Source of the DNA: Planctomycetaceae bacterium UBA4732
GTDB taxonomy: Bacteria; Planctomycetota; Planctomycetia; Gemmatales; Gemmataceae
NCBI GenBank assembly: GCA_002404095.1
Contig: DHJA01000082.1
Location: 1 to 18,022, forward strand
DNA length: 18,022 bases
Direction: 5' to 3'
The notes under the pieces: generated by a model
What the model was told of the DNA's origin: nothing
The model's database searches: none
Seen by the model: only the letters and a program-made list of their open reading frames with translations
Program-made: the position numbers and the translations under genes
Shown here: positions 1 through 8,132 of the stretch, in pieces
How the letters are laid out: each line of letters opens with the position of its first letter
Position numbering within the stretch: the first letter of the stretch is position 1

Positions 1-20
1 TACGCGACCCGGCTCGCCAA
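1..20. repeat. Right end of an inverted-repeat element cut by the window edge
   Basis: These 20 bases are identical to 4925-4944, the outer part of the right arm of the complete inverted repeat at 4861-4942 plus two flanking A bases. The left arm would lie before the window. The element therefore sits immediately upstream of the molybdopterin oxidoreductase gene and about 25 bases before its likely start. The identity is seen directly; the missing arm is inferred. Confidence 0.75.
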
Positions 21-45
21 GAGGTACACGCCAGGCAGGTGCGAC

Positions 46-2284
46 ATGCGACGTATGAAGAGCGGCGGCGGCTGGGCGGCGGTGCTGTACACGCTGCGCA
101 TGGCCAACCGCGTGGGCTGGTGGCAACTCTGGAAGGCCATGTCCTCGCGGAACGCCTGCAAGACCTGCGCGCTGGGCATGGGCGGCCAACAGCGGCGGTA
201 TGCGCAACGAGGCCGGCCATTGGCCGGAGGTCTGCAAGAAGTCGCTCCAGGCGATGGTCGGCGACATGCAGAAGGGGCTGGAGCCTGCCTTCTTCGCCAA
301 ATACTCCATCGCCCAACTGCGCAGCCTCTCGCCGCGCGAGTTGGAGTGGTGCGGCCGGCTCACCGCGCCGCTCTACGCCGGGCCGAGCGACACGCACTAT
401 CGCGTCGTCGAATGGGACTTCGCCCTCGACCGGCTGGCGAAACAGCTCCGCGAGGTAGCCCCGGATCGGCACTTCTTCTACGCCTCCGGCCGGTCGTCCA
501 ACGAGGCGGGCTTCCTCCTCCAACTCTTCGCCCGCGTCTGGGGCACGAATTACGTCAACAACTGCTCCTTCTACTGCCATCAGGCCAGCGGCGTCGGCCT
601 CGGCGGTTCGATCGGAACCGGCACGGCCACCGTCTCGCTCGAAGACGTTGAAAACACCGATCTCTTTTTTCTCATTGGCGGCAATCCGGCCTCGAACCAC
701 CCGCGCATGATGCGCACGCTGATGAACATTCGCCGGCGCGGCGGCCACGTGATCGTCATCAACCCGGTCAAGGAACTCGGCCTCGTCAACTTCAGCGTAC
801 CGTCGGACGTATGGAGTCTGCTGTTCGGCTCGAAGATCGCCAACCTCTACGTCCAACCGCACATTGGCGGCGACATCGCTTTGCTGAGCGGCGTGGCGAA
901 GCTCGTCCTCGAACGCGGCGCGGCCGACCGAACCTTCATCGCCGAGTCCACGGAAAGTTTCGACGACTACGAGCGCATGGTGCGGGCGACGACGTGGGAG
1001 GAGATCGAACGGCTCTCCGGCGTGGGCCGGCCGGATATTGAGAAGATAGCGGACCTTTATTGTCGGGCGAAAAGCGCCGTCTTCGGCTGGACAATGGGTA
1101 TTACGCACCACGACCACGGCGTCGCCAACGTACAGTCGATTGTAAACCTGGCGCTGCTGCGCGGCATGGCGGGCCGGCCGAACTGCGGCTTGTTGCCCAT
1201 CCGCGGTCATAGCAACGTGCAGGGCGTCGGCTCGATGGGCGTGGCGCCGGCCCTAAAGCAAAAGGTGCTGGACAACCTGGAATCGTACCTTGGCGTGAAG
1301 CTGCCGACCGCGCCGGGCCTCGACACGATGGGCTGCATGAAAGCCGCCGACCGCGGCGAGATCCGCGCCGCGTTCTGTCTGGGAGGCAACCTCTTCGGCA
1401 GCAATCCCGACTCGAAATTTGCCGCTAAAGCGATCTCCAAACTCGATCTTATCACTTATCTCAGTACCACGTTGAATACTGGCCACGCCTGGGGCCGGGC
1501 GCGCGAGACGCTGATCCTGCCGGTACTGGCGCGCGACGAGGAACCGGAGCCGACGACGCAGGAATCCATGTTCAATTACGTGCGCATCAGCGACGGCGGC
1601 CCTGCCCGGCTGCAAGGCCCACGCGCCGAGGCCGACGTGGTGGCGTCGTTGGGCGAGCGGGTGTTGGAATCGAAGCCGGTCGATTGGACCGCGATGCGGA
1701 AAATGTGCGGCGTCCGCCAGATGATCGCCAAGATCATCCCCGGCTACGAGCAAATGGAAGCTGTGGATCAGAGTAAAAAGGAGTTCGCGGTAGGCGGTCG
1801 TATCCTCCACGCGCCGCGCTTCCATACGCCGTCGGGCCGAGGTAAATTCCACGCGCATGCCGCGCCACCGCTTCGTGGCGCCGCTGGCCAGCTGCGCATG
1901 ATGACGGTGCGCGCCGAAGGCCAATTCAACACGGTCGTGTACGAAGATACGGACATTTATCGTGGGCAGGACCGTCGCAACGTGATCTTGATGAGCCGCG
2001 AGGACGTGGAACGCCTCGGCCTTTGCACCGATCAGCGGGTGACGGTACGCAGCGAGGTGGGATCGCTGTCGAACATTTTAGTGCGTATCTTCGACATTCG
2101 CGCGGGCAATACTCTGATGTACTTTCCGGAGGCGAACGTCCTGGCGCTGACCACCACCGACCCGCAATCGAAAACGCCGGCGTTCAAGTGCGTCCTTGTC
2201 ACCGTCGAGCCGGCAGGAGCGGACGACGAGGTTGCCGTGGCGCGGGCGGCGGCCCGACGACCGCTGGAGCTGGTGCGGACGTAG
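46..2284 (+). CDS. YdeP/FdhF-like molybdopterin oxidoreductase, frame broken near its N-terminus
   Basis: This is a molybdopterin (bis-MGD type) oxidoreductase of the YdeP/formate dehydrogenase alpha-subunit family, probably cytoplasmic; its substrate is unknown. Removing one base near 190 gives 745 residues, close to E. coli YdeP. The N-terminal segment from ATG 46 holds KSGGGW and ACKTC (Cys38, Cys41), then ALGMGGQ. After the shift the protein continues GGMRNEAGHWPEVCKKS; the extra Cys is a likely third Fe-S ligand. Cys177 in SFYCHQAS occupies the position of the catalytic Sec/Cys of formate dehydrogenases. Other family blocks are GGNPASNHPRM, the stretch around LLPIRGHSNVQG, and C-terminal YFPEANVL. 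The continuous frame from ATG 200 gives 694 residues but loses the CxxC pair. ATG 55 is an alternative first start. The glycosyltransferase gene begins 24 bases downstream, so the two may be co-transcribed. Family is confident; whether the gene is functional is not. Confidence 0.85.
187..199 (+). other. Apparent +1 frameshift in the oxidoreductase gene
   Basis: The frame from ATG 46 reads GMGGQ up to the codon at 187-189. The family-like continuation GGMRNEAG is encoded from 194 in another frame. Four bases (190-193, CAGC) lie where a single codon is expected, so one base is extra. The upstream frame stays open to 651 but then encodes only arginine- and proline-rich shadow sequence. No homopolymer run is visible here. 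It could be a sequencing error, a real mutation, or less likely recoding. Confidence 0.8.
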
Positions 2285-2308
2285 GCGTCCGGCAATACAA
2301 CAGCGTCT

Positions 2309-3727
2309 ATGGAACAAGATCGGAACGATCCGCCCGCCCTCGTGCGATTCGGCCAATTCCTGATGCGTCCGCGCGTCCGCGCCGTTTTGGCGTGGGCTGC
2401 CATCTGCATCGTCGCCGTCCTCTTTTTCTACTACGCCTGGACGGGCTACGACCGGCCCAACCACCCAGAAGGCAACATCGGCCACGTTTACATCGACTTC
2501 TCCGGCCAATGGCTCATGGGCCGCATGTTGGCCCGCGGCGAAGGCCGTTTCCTTTACAATAAGGCTCATTTGGGCCAAGCGATTCAGGACGCCTACCAGC
2601 CCCACGACGCTGAAATGATCGACAGCTGGTTGATCGAAGAAGAGGGTACGGGCGTCGGCGGCCCGCTTTACCCGCCGATACACGCGTTTCTTTTTTACCC
2701 ATTGGGCCTAATGCAGCCGCAACCGGCTTATCGACTCATTCAATGCCTTAACTTCTTGCTGACATTTGTCATCGGTTTTCTCGCCCGGAAACTGACGCGC
2801 GGGCGCCTCTGGGCGTCCGTAGCGGTCGGCGTCTTGCTGGGGTTCCCCGGCTATGGCGGCGCCATCTCTCTAGGACAGAATTCGTTGTTGAGCCTGGCGC
2901 TGCTTCTGCTCGGCTGGCTCTTGATGGACAGAGGCCGGCCGTGGTTGGGCGGCGCCGTGTGGGGTCTGCTCGCGTTCAAGCCGGTGTGGGCGGTTTCCTT
3001 CTTCCTGGTCCCGCTGTTGATGCGTCGCTGGCGCGTGTGCGCCGCCATGGCGCTCACCGGCTTGGCTTTGGTGCTATTAACGCTCCCCTTTGTCGGCTGG
3101 CACACCTGGCTCGACTGGCTGGCGGTCGGGCGCATCGCGTCGGCCCACTACACAACCGACGAAACCTGGATCTTCCTCAGCCGCGACTTACAGGGCGTCC
3201 CGCGCCGCTACCTTCTCCATTTCATCGACGGCATTGCGACCGATGAGAACCGGCTATTGGTGAACCGTCTCGGCCTTGGCCTGTGGCTAACGGTCGCGGC
3301 CTTGACGGTGCTTATCGCCCTCTGGCGCTGGCGCCGGCCGGCGGGGTTTTCGGGGACGCCAGGCGCGTTCCTGCTGCTGGGCGCGTGGCTGAGTTGCTTT
3401 CACTTCATGTATTACGACGTGCTGCTGGCGGTGCTGCCTGTATATCTACTCTTGGACGATAATTTTGGGGCGAGCCGGGGGCGTAAGCCCCCGGAGTTTC
3501 ATGCAGTCGCTGGTACTATCTCCGGGGGCTTACGCCCCCGGCTCGCCTTGTTAGCTCTTTTGTTCCTCGTGCCCCATACGGCCGACGGCATCGACTACCT
3601 CGTCACCAACGGAAAACCGATATTCCACTCGCCGCCATTCGACACTTTTTGTCTGTTGGCATTGTGGGCGTGGTGCGGCTGGCAGTGGTTGCGACATCCG
3701 ATCAATCCAACGGCCGTCGCAGGATGA
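2309..3727 (+). CDS. GT87/DUF2029-type polytopic membrane glycosyltransferase
   Basis: This 472-residue, strongly hydrophobic protein resembles GT87 (DUF2029) polyprenyl-phosphate-dependent mannosyltransferases, which add sugars at the outer face of the cytoplasmic membrane. After a first membrane helix (about 24-43) comes VYIDFSGQW, with Asp63 at the usual acidic catalytic position, then YNKAHL. GPLYPPIHAF (119-127) matches the family YPP motif. LGQNSLLSLALLLL (188-201) and FKPVWAVSFFLVPLLMRRWR (223-242) match the GQ and KP regions. Further helices lie around 246-262, 322-338, 352-368, 372-383, 411-422 and 445-460. Residues 388-413 are encoded by a palindromic repeat and lie in a loop between two helices. 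The ribosome site is weak. The 3' end overlaps the convergent phosphoesterase gene by 26 bases. The sugar donor and acceptor cannot be told from sequence. Confidence 0.8.
   Translation: MEQDRNDPPALVRFGQFLMRPRVRAVLAWAAICIVAVLFFYYAWTGYDRPNHPEGNIGHVYIDFSGQWLMGRMLARGEGRFLYNKAHLGQAIQDAYQPHDAEMIDSWLIEEEGTGVGGPLYPPIHAFLFYPLGLMQPQPAYRLIQCLNFLLTFVIGFLARKLTRGRLWASVAVGVLLGFPGYGGAISLGQNSLLSLALLLLGWLLMDRGRPWLGGAVWGLLAFKPVWAVSFFLVPLLMRRWRVCAAMALTGLALVLLTLPFVGWHTWLDWLAVGRIASAHYTTDETWIFLSRDLQGVPRRYLLHFIDGIATDENRLLVNRLGLGLWLTVAALTVLIALWRWRRPAGFSGTPGAFLLLGAWLSCFHFMYYDVLLAVLPVYLLLDDNFGASRGRKPPEFHAVAGTISGGLRPRLALLALLFLVPHTADGIDYLVTNGKPIFHSPPFDTFCLLALWAWCGWQWLRHPINPTAVAG
3470..3546. repeat. Perfect 26-bp inverted repeat inside the glycosyltransferase gene
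   Basis: The left arm is 3470-3495 and the right arm 3521-3546, exact reverse complements around a 25-base loop. Each arm also folds alone: an 8-bp stem CCGGGGGC/GCCCCCGG closed by GTAA (left) or TTAC (right). The arms resemble those at 4861-4942, sharing GCGAGCCGGG, GCGTAAGC and CCCGGAGTT. The element lies fully inside the coding frame and encodes glycosyltransferase residues 388-413 without a stop. Confidence 0.95.
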
Positions 3728-4838
3728 GCCGCGTCGCCTCCGGTCGGCATAGGAAGCGGACCGGATGGTCGCCGCCCAGACCACGGCTAACGTGCAACAG
3801 TGTCGGCGCCTCGTCGAAAACGCCGCAGTCGTAACGCCGGCCATAACGACTCGGCACCAAGATCGAGCCGATTACCGGCAACCGAATTTGACCGCCGTGG
3901 ACGTGGCCGGACAACATAAGATCGACGCCGGCCCGTTGCGCCCAACGAATGTTGTCCGGCGTATGGCTCAGGCACAGCCGGAACGGCCCCGCCGGACACG
4001 CGCTCAAATCGGGCGCCGGAGGAAACCACGGCGATTCCTGGCCGATCACCACCAGCGGTTCGCCGCGCACGTCGAGCTGTTCCCAGCTGTTGCCGAGGAC
4101 GTGCATACCGATGCGGCGCAGCCGGCGCCGCACTTTGTCCGGAGCGTACCATTCATCGTGATTGCCGAGGATGGCGAAGGCGGCAGTCTTGCAACGCAGC
4201 CGGCCGAGGACGGGCGCGACCCAACGGATGTAGTCGAGGCCGTCGGCTAGGTCGCCCGTGACGGCGATGAGGTCCGGTTCCCAGGCGGCGCAACGGTCCA
4301 TCACTGCCCGAAACCAGGCCCGATCCGGCGTACCGCATAAGTGCAGGTCGCTCAGGTGCAGGATGGTCAGTCCCTCCCACGCGGCGGGCAGGCGCGGCAT
4401 GTGCAGAGTTCGCTCCACGTATTCGACCTGCCAGGCTTCATTCCACGGCAATAGCGGCTCCAACCGCTTCTTGCCGACGCCGGCCGGCGGGCCGCCGAGT
4501 TGTTTGACTATATTGACGATCTCGGATTGCACCTTTCCGAGAGCGCGAGGTTTCGGCCGCAGCACACGGAAGGCGATGTTGATCGGCAGCAGCACCAATG
4601 CCGCCGTCCAGCAAAGGATGACGTAGGCCGACAGCGCCCCGCCCCCGAACGTCCCGAAGTCAAAAAGACTTGATAGGTTCCACCAGAGCAGCGGCGGGAA
4701 CGCCAGCACGAGGAGGCCGTGCAGCAAGTGAATGGCGTCGGTCATCCAGTGTGGCAGCGGCAGACCGTAGAACCAGTTGTGACTAGCCACCATCAAAACC
4801 AAATGACCCAGACAGGCCGCGATGAAGAGTAGAAGCAT
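3702..4838 (-). CDS. Membrane-anchored calcineurin-like metallophosphoesterase (YkuE-like)
   Basis: This 378-residue protein has an N-terminal membrane part with about three helices (residues 1-18, 36-54, 68-92), then a metal-dependent phosphoesterase domain from about 155. The dinuclear-metal motifs appear in the family order: HLSDLHL (161-167; Asp164, His166), TGDLADG (194-200; Asp196), GNHDEW (225-230; Asn226, His227, Asp228), SHTPDN (291-296) and GHVHGGQ (311-317; His312, His314). The HGGQ ending and membrane anchor resemble YkuE-type enzymes, which act on lipid or phosphodiester substrates, but the substrate here is unknown. I see no clear Shine-Dalgarno before ATG 4838. The gene follows the receiver-protein gene across a repeat-filled gap and overlaps the convergent glycosyltransferase gene by 26 bases. 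Confidence 0.88.
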   Translation of the reverse strand: MLLLFIAACLGHLVLMVASHNWFYGLPLPHWMTDAIHLLHGLLVLAFPPLLWWNLSSLFDFGTFGGGALSAYVILCWTAALVLLPINIAFRVLRPKPRALGKVQSEIVNIVKQLGGPPAGVGKKRLEPLLPWNEAWQVEYVERTLHMPRLPAAWEGLTILHLSDLHLCGTPDRAWFRAVMDRCAAWEPDLIAVTGDLADGLDYIRWVAPVLGRLRCKTAAFAILGNHDEWYAPDKVRRRLRRIGMHVLGNSWEQLDVRGEPLVVIGQESPWFPPAPDLSACPAGPFRLCLSHTPDNIRWAQRAGVDLMLSGHVHGGQIRLPVIGSILVPSRYGRRYDCGVFDEAPTLLHVSRGLGGDHPVRFLCRPEATRLILRRPLD

Positions 4839-4860
4839 GGCAAAAGGGGTTGGAGAACGC

Positions 4861-4942
4861 GGCGAGCCGGGTCGCGTAAGCGCCCGGAGTTGGTTTCAGC
4901 GATGGCAGGGAAACTCCGGGCGCTTACGCGACCCGGCTCGCC
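4861..4942. repeat. Perfect 31-bp inverted repeat between the receiver and phosphoesterase genes
   Basis: The arms are 4861-4891 and 4912-4942, exact reverse complements around a 20-base loop. They share the GGCGAGCCGG end, the GCGTAAGC core and CCCGGAGTT with the element inside the glycosyltransferase gene, and the right arm recurs at the left window edge. The element lies just after the stop of the minus-strand receiver gene and just before the phosphoesterase start. It could end or attenuate transcription, but there is no T-run typical of an intrinsic terminator. Confidence 0.95.
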
Positions 4943-4953
4943 AAATCATTTTA

Positions 4954-6708
4954 TCATTTCATTTCGACAACCGTACTCTGCTTTTCTGGCGCCGACGGCG
5001 GGCTGCCGTCGAAAGTCAGCGCGTTGAGGAGTTGGTCCACCCGAAAAGGTTTGAATAGGACGTGCCGCAAACCGTCCTGGCGCGCCTTCACGAGCGTATG
5101 GCTTGGGTCATAGCCATAGGAGGTCATGAGGATCACCCGCGCCTGCGGCTGGGCCTCGCGCAGCTTGGTGTACGCCTCGTAGCCCGGCACGTCCGGCAAG
5201 CGGATGTCGGCCAGGATTGCGTCGTAGGCGCCGAGCCGCGCCATCGTCAGCGCCTCACGGCCGTCGCGCGCCGTTTCCACCACGCAGCCCCAGCGGCCCA
5301 ACAGTCCGTGCGCGGTGCGGCGCACGCGTTCATCGCCGTCGGCCACCAGCACGCGCACGCCCTTCAACGGCGCCGGCTTCGGCTGTCGGGAACCAGCGGC
5401 GGCCGGCTTGCTCGGCGCCAGATCTTCGCCCACTTTCTGGATGCTCTGTTTGATCGACCGGGCGGCCGCGAGGATCTTGCGGAGCTTGTCGGCGATCTCC
5501 GGCTCATGGCCGATGTAACGCTCCAACACCGACGCCGCGTCCGCCAAGATCTCGTCCACCGGCAGCGCCACCTCGCGGTTGACCGCCTCGATCGACTGCG
5601 TGGCCGTGCCGCTCTTCTCGGCCGACAGCAGGTCGAGCGTGTGCAGAGCGTCGGCGATTTCGTGGCTGAATATCTCGGCGAATTGCAGATCATCTTCGTT
5701 GAAATGGTTCGCTTCGGGGCTTTCCACATTGAACGTGCCGATCACTTGATCCTGGTGAATGAGCGGCACCGTCAGCGAGCTGCGCGCCCCCGGCGAACCG
5801 GGCAGGTAGAGCGGGTCGAGACGCGTGTCCGCGCAGAGATAGCCCTTGCCCACCGCGGCGACGTAGCCGGTGACGCCGTTGCCCTCGGGCGCGGGCAGGA
5901 GAACGCGGTCGGCGGCGCCGGGTTCCATGCCTTCCTGTAACAGCAGTTCCAGCCGGCCCGTCTGCTGATCGATAATGCGGATCTCAATTACGTCATAATG
6001 CAGTAAGTCGCGCGTGAAGCGGCGGATGTTGAGCTTCATCAGCTCGATGCGCTCGGCGACGCTCATCTCGGCAAGTTGTTCGGGCGCCAGGGCGGCGAGT
6101 TCCCGGCCGGCCTTGTGGAGGGCGTCGAGTTTGTGCTGCTGTTCGACGGATCGGCTCACGTCGCGGGCCAAAACGAGCAGCAACGGCTCGGCGCCCGTGG
6201 GTCCATCAAGAGGCGAGACGTGAAGGTCGAGAGTAAGGTTGCCGCGACAGGCGAGGCAGGCGGTAACGGCGGAGGGCGCCGCCAACGAGCCGGAGGCGCG
6301 AAGGGTGCGGAGGTTGGTTAAAGCGGTATGAAAGGGACAGTAATCGGGGCCGGAGATTTCCGGCGAGCCGAGGGCGTCGTAGAAGCCGCGGCCGACGACT
6401 TCGCCTTCGCACCACGCCCGGAAAGCGGGGTTGGCCCAGCGGACTTTGAGATCGAAATCGACCAAAGCGAGGCCGTCGGGCACGGCCGCGAGTATGCGTT
6501 GCGACTGAAGCAGATGGCGCGCAGTGTTCAGGACCGTCGTGTCGCCAGGATTGGCTACAACGGCGTCGAAATGTTCTTTACCGATCATCTCCAGAGCGCA
6601 AGCGAGAGACGGGACGGGAACGGCTTCGGCCTCCGGCCAACGGCGCAGCAACTCGACGGCGGCGGCGCCGGCTTCGCCAAGGACCAGGATACGAGGTCGA
6701 TCAGACAC
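4954..6708 (-). CDS. PAS-GAF protein with C-terminal response-regulator receiver domain
   Basis: This is a 584-residue cytoplasmic signalling protein. Residues 4-69 look like a degenerate receiver fold: in HFDAVVANPGDT the phospho-acceptor Asp is replaced. A PAS-like domain follows (about 71-185; VDFDLKVRWANPAF), with several cysteines (Cys124, Cys151, Cys154). A GAF domain spans about 220-358 (VPLIHQDQVIGTFNVES, then FNEDDLQFAEIFSHEIADAL). Residues 370-428 form a helical segment in the place of a histidine-kinase dimerisation region, but no kinase H-box or ATPase domain follows. The C-terminal receiver domain (450-566) is intact: acidic Asp457/Asp459, phospho-acceptor Asp501 in ILADIRLPD, Thr529/Ser530 and Lys553. 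The start codon is GTG (complement of 6706-6708), with GAGGG about nine bases upstream. There is no output domain, so it probably acts through protein contacts or phosphorelay. The partner kinase is not in this window. Confidence 0.85.
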   Translation of the reverse strand: MSDRPRILVLGEAGAAAVELLRRWPEAEAVPVPSLACALEMIGKEHFDAVVANPGDTTVLNTARHLLQSQRILAAVPDGLALVDFDLKVRWANPAFRAWCEGEVVGRGFYDALGSPEISGPDYCPFHTALTNLRTLRASGSLAAPSAVTACLACRGNLTLDLHVSPLDGPTGAEPLLLVLARDVSRSVEQQHKLDALHKAGRELAALAPEQLAEMSVAERIELMKLNIRRFTRDLLHYDVIEIRIIDQQTGRLELLLQEGMEPGAADRVLLPAPEGNGVTGYVAAVGKGYLCADTRLDPLYLPGSPGARSSLTVPLIHQDQVIGTFNVESPEANHFNEDDLQFAEIFSHEIADALHTLDLLSAEKSGTATQSIEAVNREVALPVDEILADAASVLERYIGHEPEIADKLRKILAAARSIKQSIQKVGEDLAPSKPAAAGSRQPKPAPLKGVRVLVADGDERVRRTAHGLLGRWGCVVETARDGREALTMARLGAYDAILADIRLPDVPGYEAYTKLREAQPQARVILMTSYGYDPSHTLVKARQDGLRHVLFKPFRVDQLLNALTFDGSPPSAPEKQSTVVEMK

Positions 6709-6765
6709 GGCGACGCAGCCCTCGGAGCGGAATGCGGTCTAACTGAGTCCATTGTAAGAAAAGCG

Positions 6766-6832
6766 CCAGGCGAGCCGCCGGGTTTATCCCGGCGCGCCGG
6801 ACGATGGGCATAGAGCCTTGCCGCTCGCCTGG
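6766..6832. repeat. Inverted repeat with nested hairpin after the NHL gene
   Basis: The outer arms 6766-6775 (CCAGGCGAGC) and 6823-6832 (GCTCGCCTGG) are perfect 10-bp complements. Inside, 6776-6782 pairs with 6788-6794 (7 bp, loop TTTAT). The GGCGAGC end matches the elements at 4861 and 8148. It lies between the stop of the NHL gene (6851) and the start of the receiver gene (6708), so it may shape expression of that minus-strand series. Confidence 0.85.
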
Positions 6833-6850
6833 TTGCTTTGGTTCCACCGC

Positions 6851-7954
6851 TCACGCGGGCGTCGGCTTGAACTTCCGCGGCCGGCCGTACGACACCCACT
6901 CAATAACATACAGGTCGCCATTGCTCGCCACCGTCAGCGCGTGAGGCGTGGCGAACTTGTCGGGATGTTTCTGGATCTCTTCCGTCTTGATTCCCTGTCC
7001 GTCGCCCAGCCGGGCCAGAATTTTGTCGTCGGCGTCGAGGATCGACACCCGCGCCCCCAACTCGGGCACGTAAAGCTGACCTTCGTGCTGGTAGAAGCAG
7101 CACGGCATACGGAAGTCGGGTAGCGTCCGTTTGTACTCCAGGTCGAGCGAATAAACCTCGACGCGGTTGTTGGCGCGGTCGGCGACGTAGACTTCCGGTT
7201 CCTTGTCTTTTTTGAGCGTGTTGATCCAGACGCCGTGGCAGATGTTGAACTTGCCGTGGGCGTTGCCGGGGCCGCCGATGGTCTTGATGTGCTTGAAGTT
7301 CTTGTCGAAGCGGTACAGCAATTGGCTGCCATAGCCGTCCACGACGTAAATGTCACCGTTGGCGGCGACGGCCACGTCGGTCGGGTTGGTGAAGTCGAAC
7401 TTCTGCGACGTGGACGATGCTTTTTCTACATTTCCGATGGTGTAAAGGACTTTGCCCTTCATGTCGGTCTTGTAGACGCGGGCGCCTATTTTTGGCGAAG
7501 CCTTGCCGTCGCCGGCGACGTTTTCGGTCCAATAAAGGTATTCCGTGTCGCCTTCCTTGCTCAAATACAACCCGTGGGCGGTGGCGGCAACCTGCTCCGG
7601 TTTCTGGAAGCCGATCTCCTCGGCGAACTGCTTGCTCCACGTTTCGGACAGTTTGCCGTCTTTGTCGAAGATGGCGACGCACGGGCTGGCCGAGCGCGAG
7701 GTGACAAAGACGCGGTCTTGCGAATCGACCACGAGAGCGCAGCCAAAGCCGTAGTTCATCTCGGCCGGCAATTTGCCCCAGTCGTCGTCGAGCGTGTAGG
7801 TCCACTTGCCGCTGCCGAGGGTCGTCGGCGCCGGCTTGGCGTCGGCCGCGCCGCGGCCCGTCGCCAAAAGGCCGGCCGCCGCGGCGCTCGCGGCGCCGGC
7901 GGTCCAGAGGAAATCACGCCGGGTCAATCGGCACGGGAAAAGATGTTCACTCAT
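6851..7954 (-). CDS. Tat-exported NHL-repeat six-bladed beta-propeller protein
   Basis: This 367-residue protein starts with a twin-arginine signal: LTRRDFLWTAG (10-20), then an Ala-rich hydrophobic stretch and a probable cleavage region near 36-40. The mature part is made of NHL/propeller repeats: VDSQDRVFVTSRSASPCVAIFD (from 76), FTNPTDVAVAANGDIYVVDG (188-207) then LLYRFD, CHGVWINT with EVYVADRANNRVEVYSLD (254-271), and ATPHALTVASNGDLYVIEW (335-353). Such propellers bind ligands or proteins and resemble peptidyl-amidating lyase propellers; no enzyme activity is evident. The start at 7954 is supported by AAGGAGA seven bases upstream (complement of 7962-7968). A weak promoter-like pair, TTGACG (complement of 8034-8039) and an AT-rich stretch near 8005-8012, has poor spacing. 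It is divergent from the FHA gene. Confidence 0.85.
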   Translation of the reverse strand: MSEHLFPCRLTRRDFLWTAGAASAAAAGLLATGRGAADAKPAPTTLGSGKWTYTLDDDWGKLPAEMNYGFGCALVVDSQDRVFVTSRSASPCVAIFDKDGKLSETWSKQFAEEIGFQKPEQVAATAHGLYLSKEGDTEYLYWTENVAGDGKASPKIGARVYKTDMKGKVLYTIGNVEKASSTSQKFDFTNPTDVAVAANGDIYVVDGYGSQLLYRFDKNFKHIKTIGGPGNAHGKFNICHGVWINTLKKDKEPEVYVADRANNRVEVYSLDLEYKRTLPDFRMPCCFYQHEGQLYVPELGARVSILDADDKILARLGDGQGIKTEEIQKHPDKFATPHALTVASNGDLYVIEWVSYGRPRKFKPTPA

Positions 7955-8087
7955 GTCGTCGTCTCCTTGAGAAAAGCGAGGCTGCCCGCTTCTTGGCTTA
8001 GGCGATATATAGTGTGGCCGACTGGAAGCCGGCCGTCAAGGATTTCCTTGCGGGCGCGGCAGGCGGTAAAATTGTCTGACCATTTTC

Positions 8088-8116
8088 TTGAAACCTTGGC
8101 AAGACCCCGTTAGAAT
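8088..8116 (+). promoter_or_regulatory. Sigma-70-like promoter of the FHA-GAF-phosphatase and clpS unit
   Basis: TTGAAA (8088-8093) and TAGAAT (8111-8116) are separated by exactly 17 bases; each hexamer matches the housekeeping consensus at most positions. Transcription would begin near 8123, giving a leader of about 110 bases that contains the hairpin at 8133-8208. This is the best promoter I can see in the window; it is a pattern match only. Confidence 0.6.
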
Positions 8117-8132
8117 ACGGTGCCTTCCTTAG

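Noticed and set aside
187..199. Programmed ribosomal frameshift at the oxidoreductase break
   Set aside because: No slippery heptamer or homopolymer run is visible, and no strong downstream structure stands out. A mutation or sequencing error is simpler.
3470..3546. Repeat elements as a CRISPR array or transposon ends
   Set aside because: The repeats are dispersed single palindromes, not regularly spaced direct repeats. No cas gene or transposase is in the window.
5062..5940. 292-codon plus-strand open frame opposite the receiver protein
   Set aside because: Arg/His/Val-rich shadow composition; the minus-strand frame contains clear PAS, GAF and receiver domains.
7235..8113. 292-codon plus-strand open frame opposite the NHL gene and its upstream region
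   Set aside because: It overlaps the Tat-signal gene and the predicted promoter, and has shadow-like composition.
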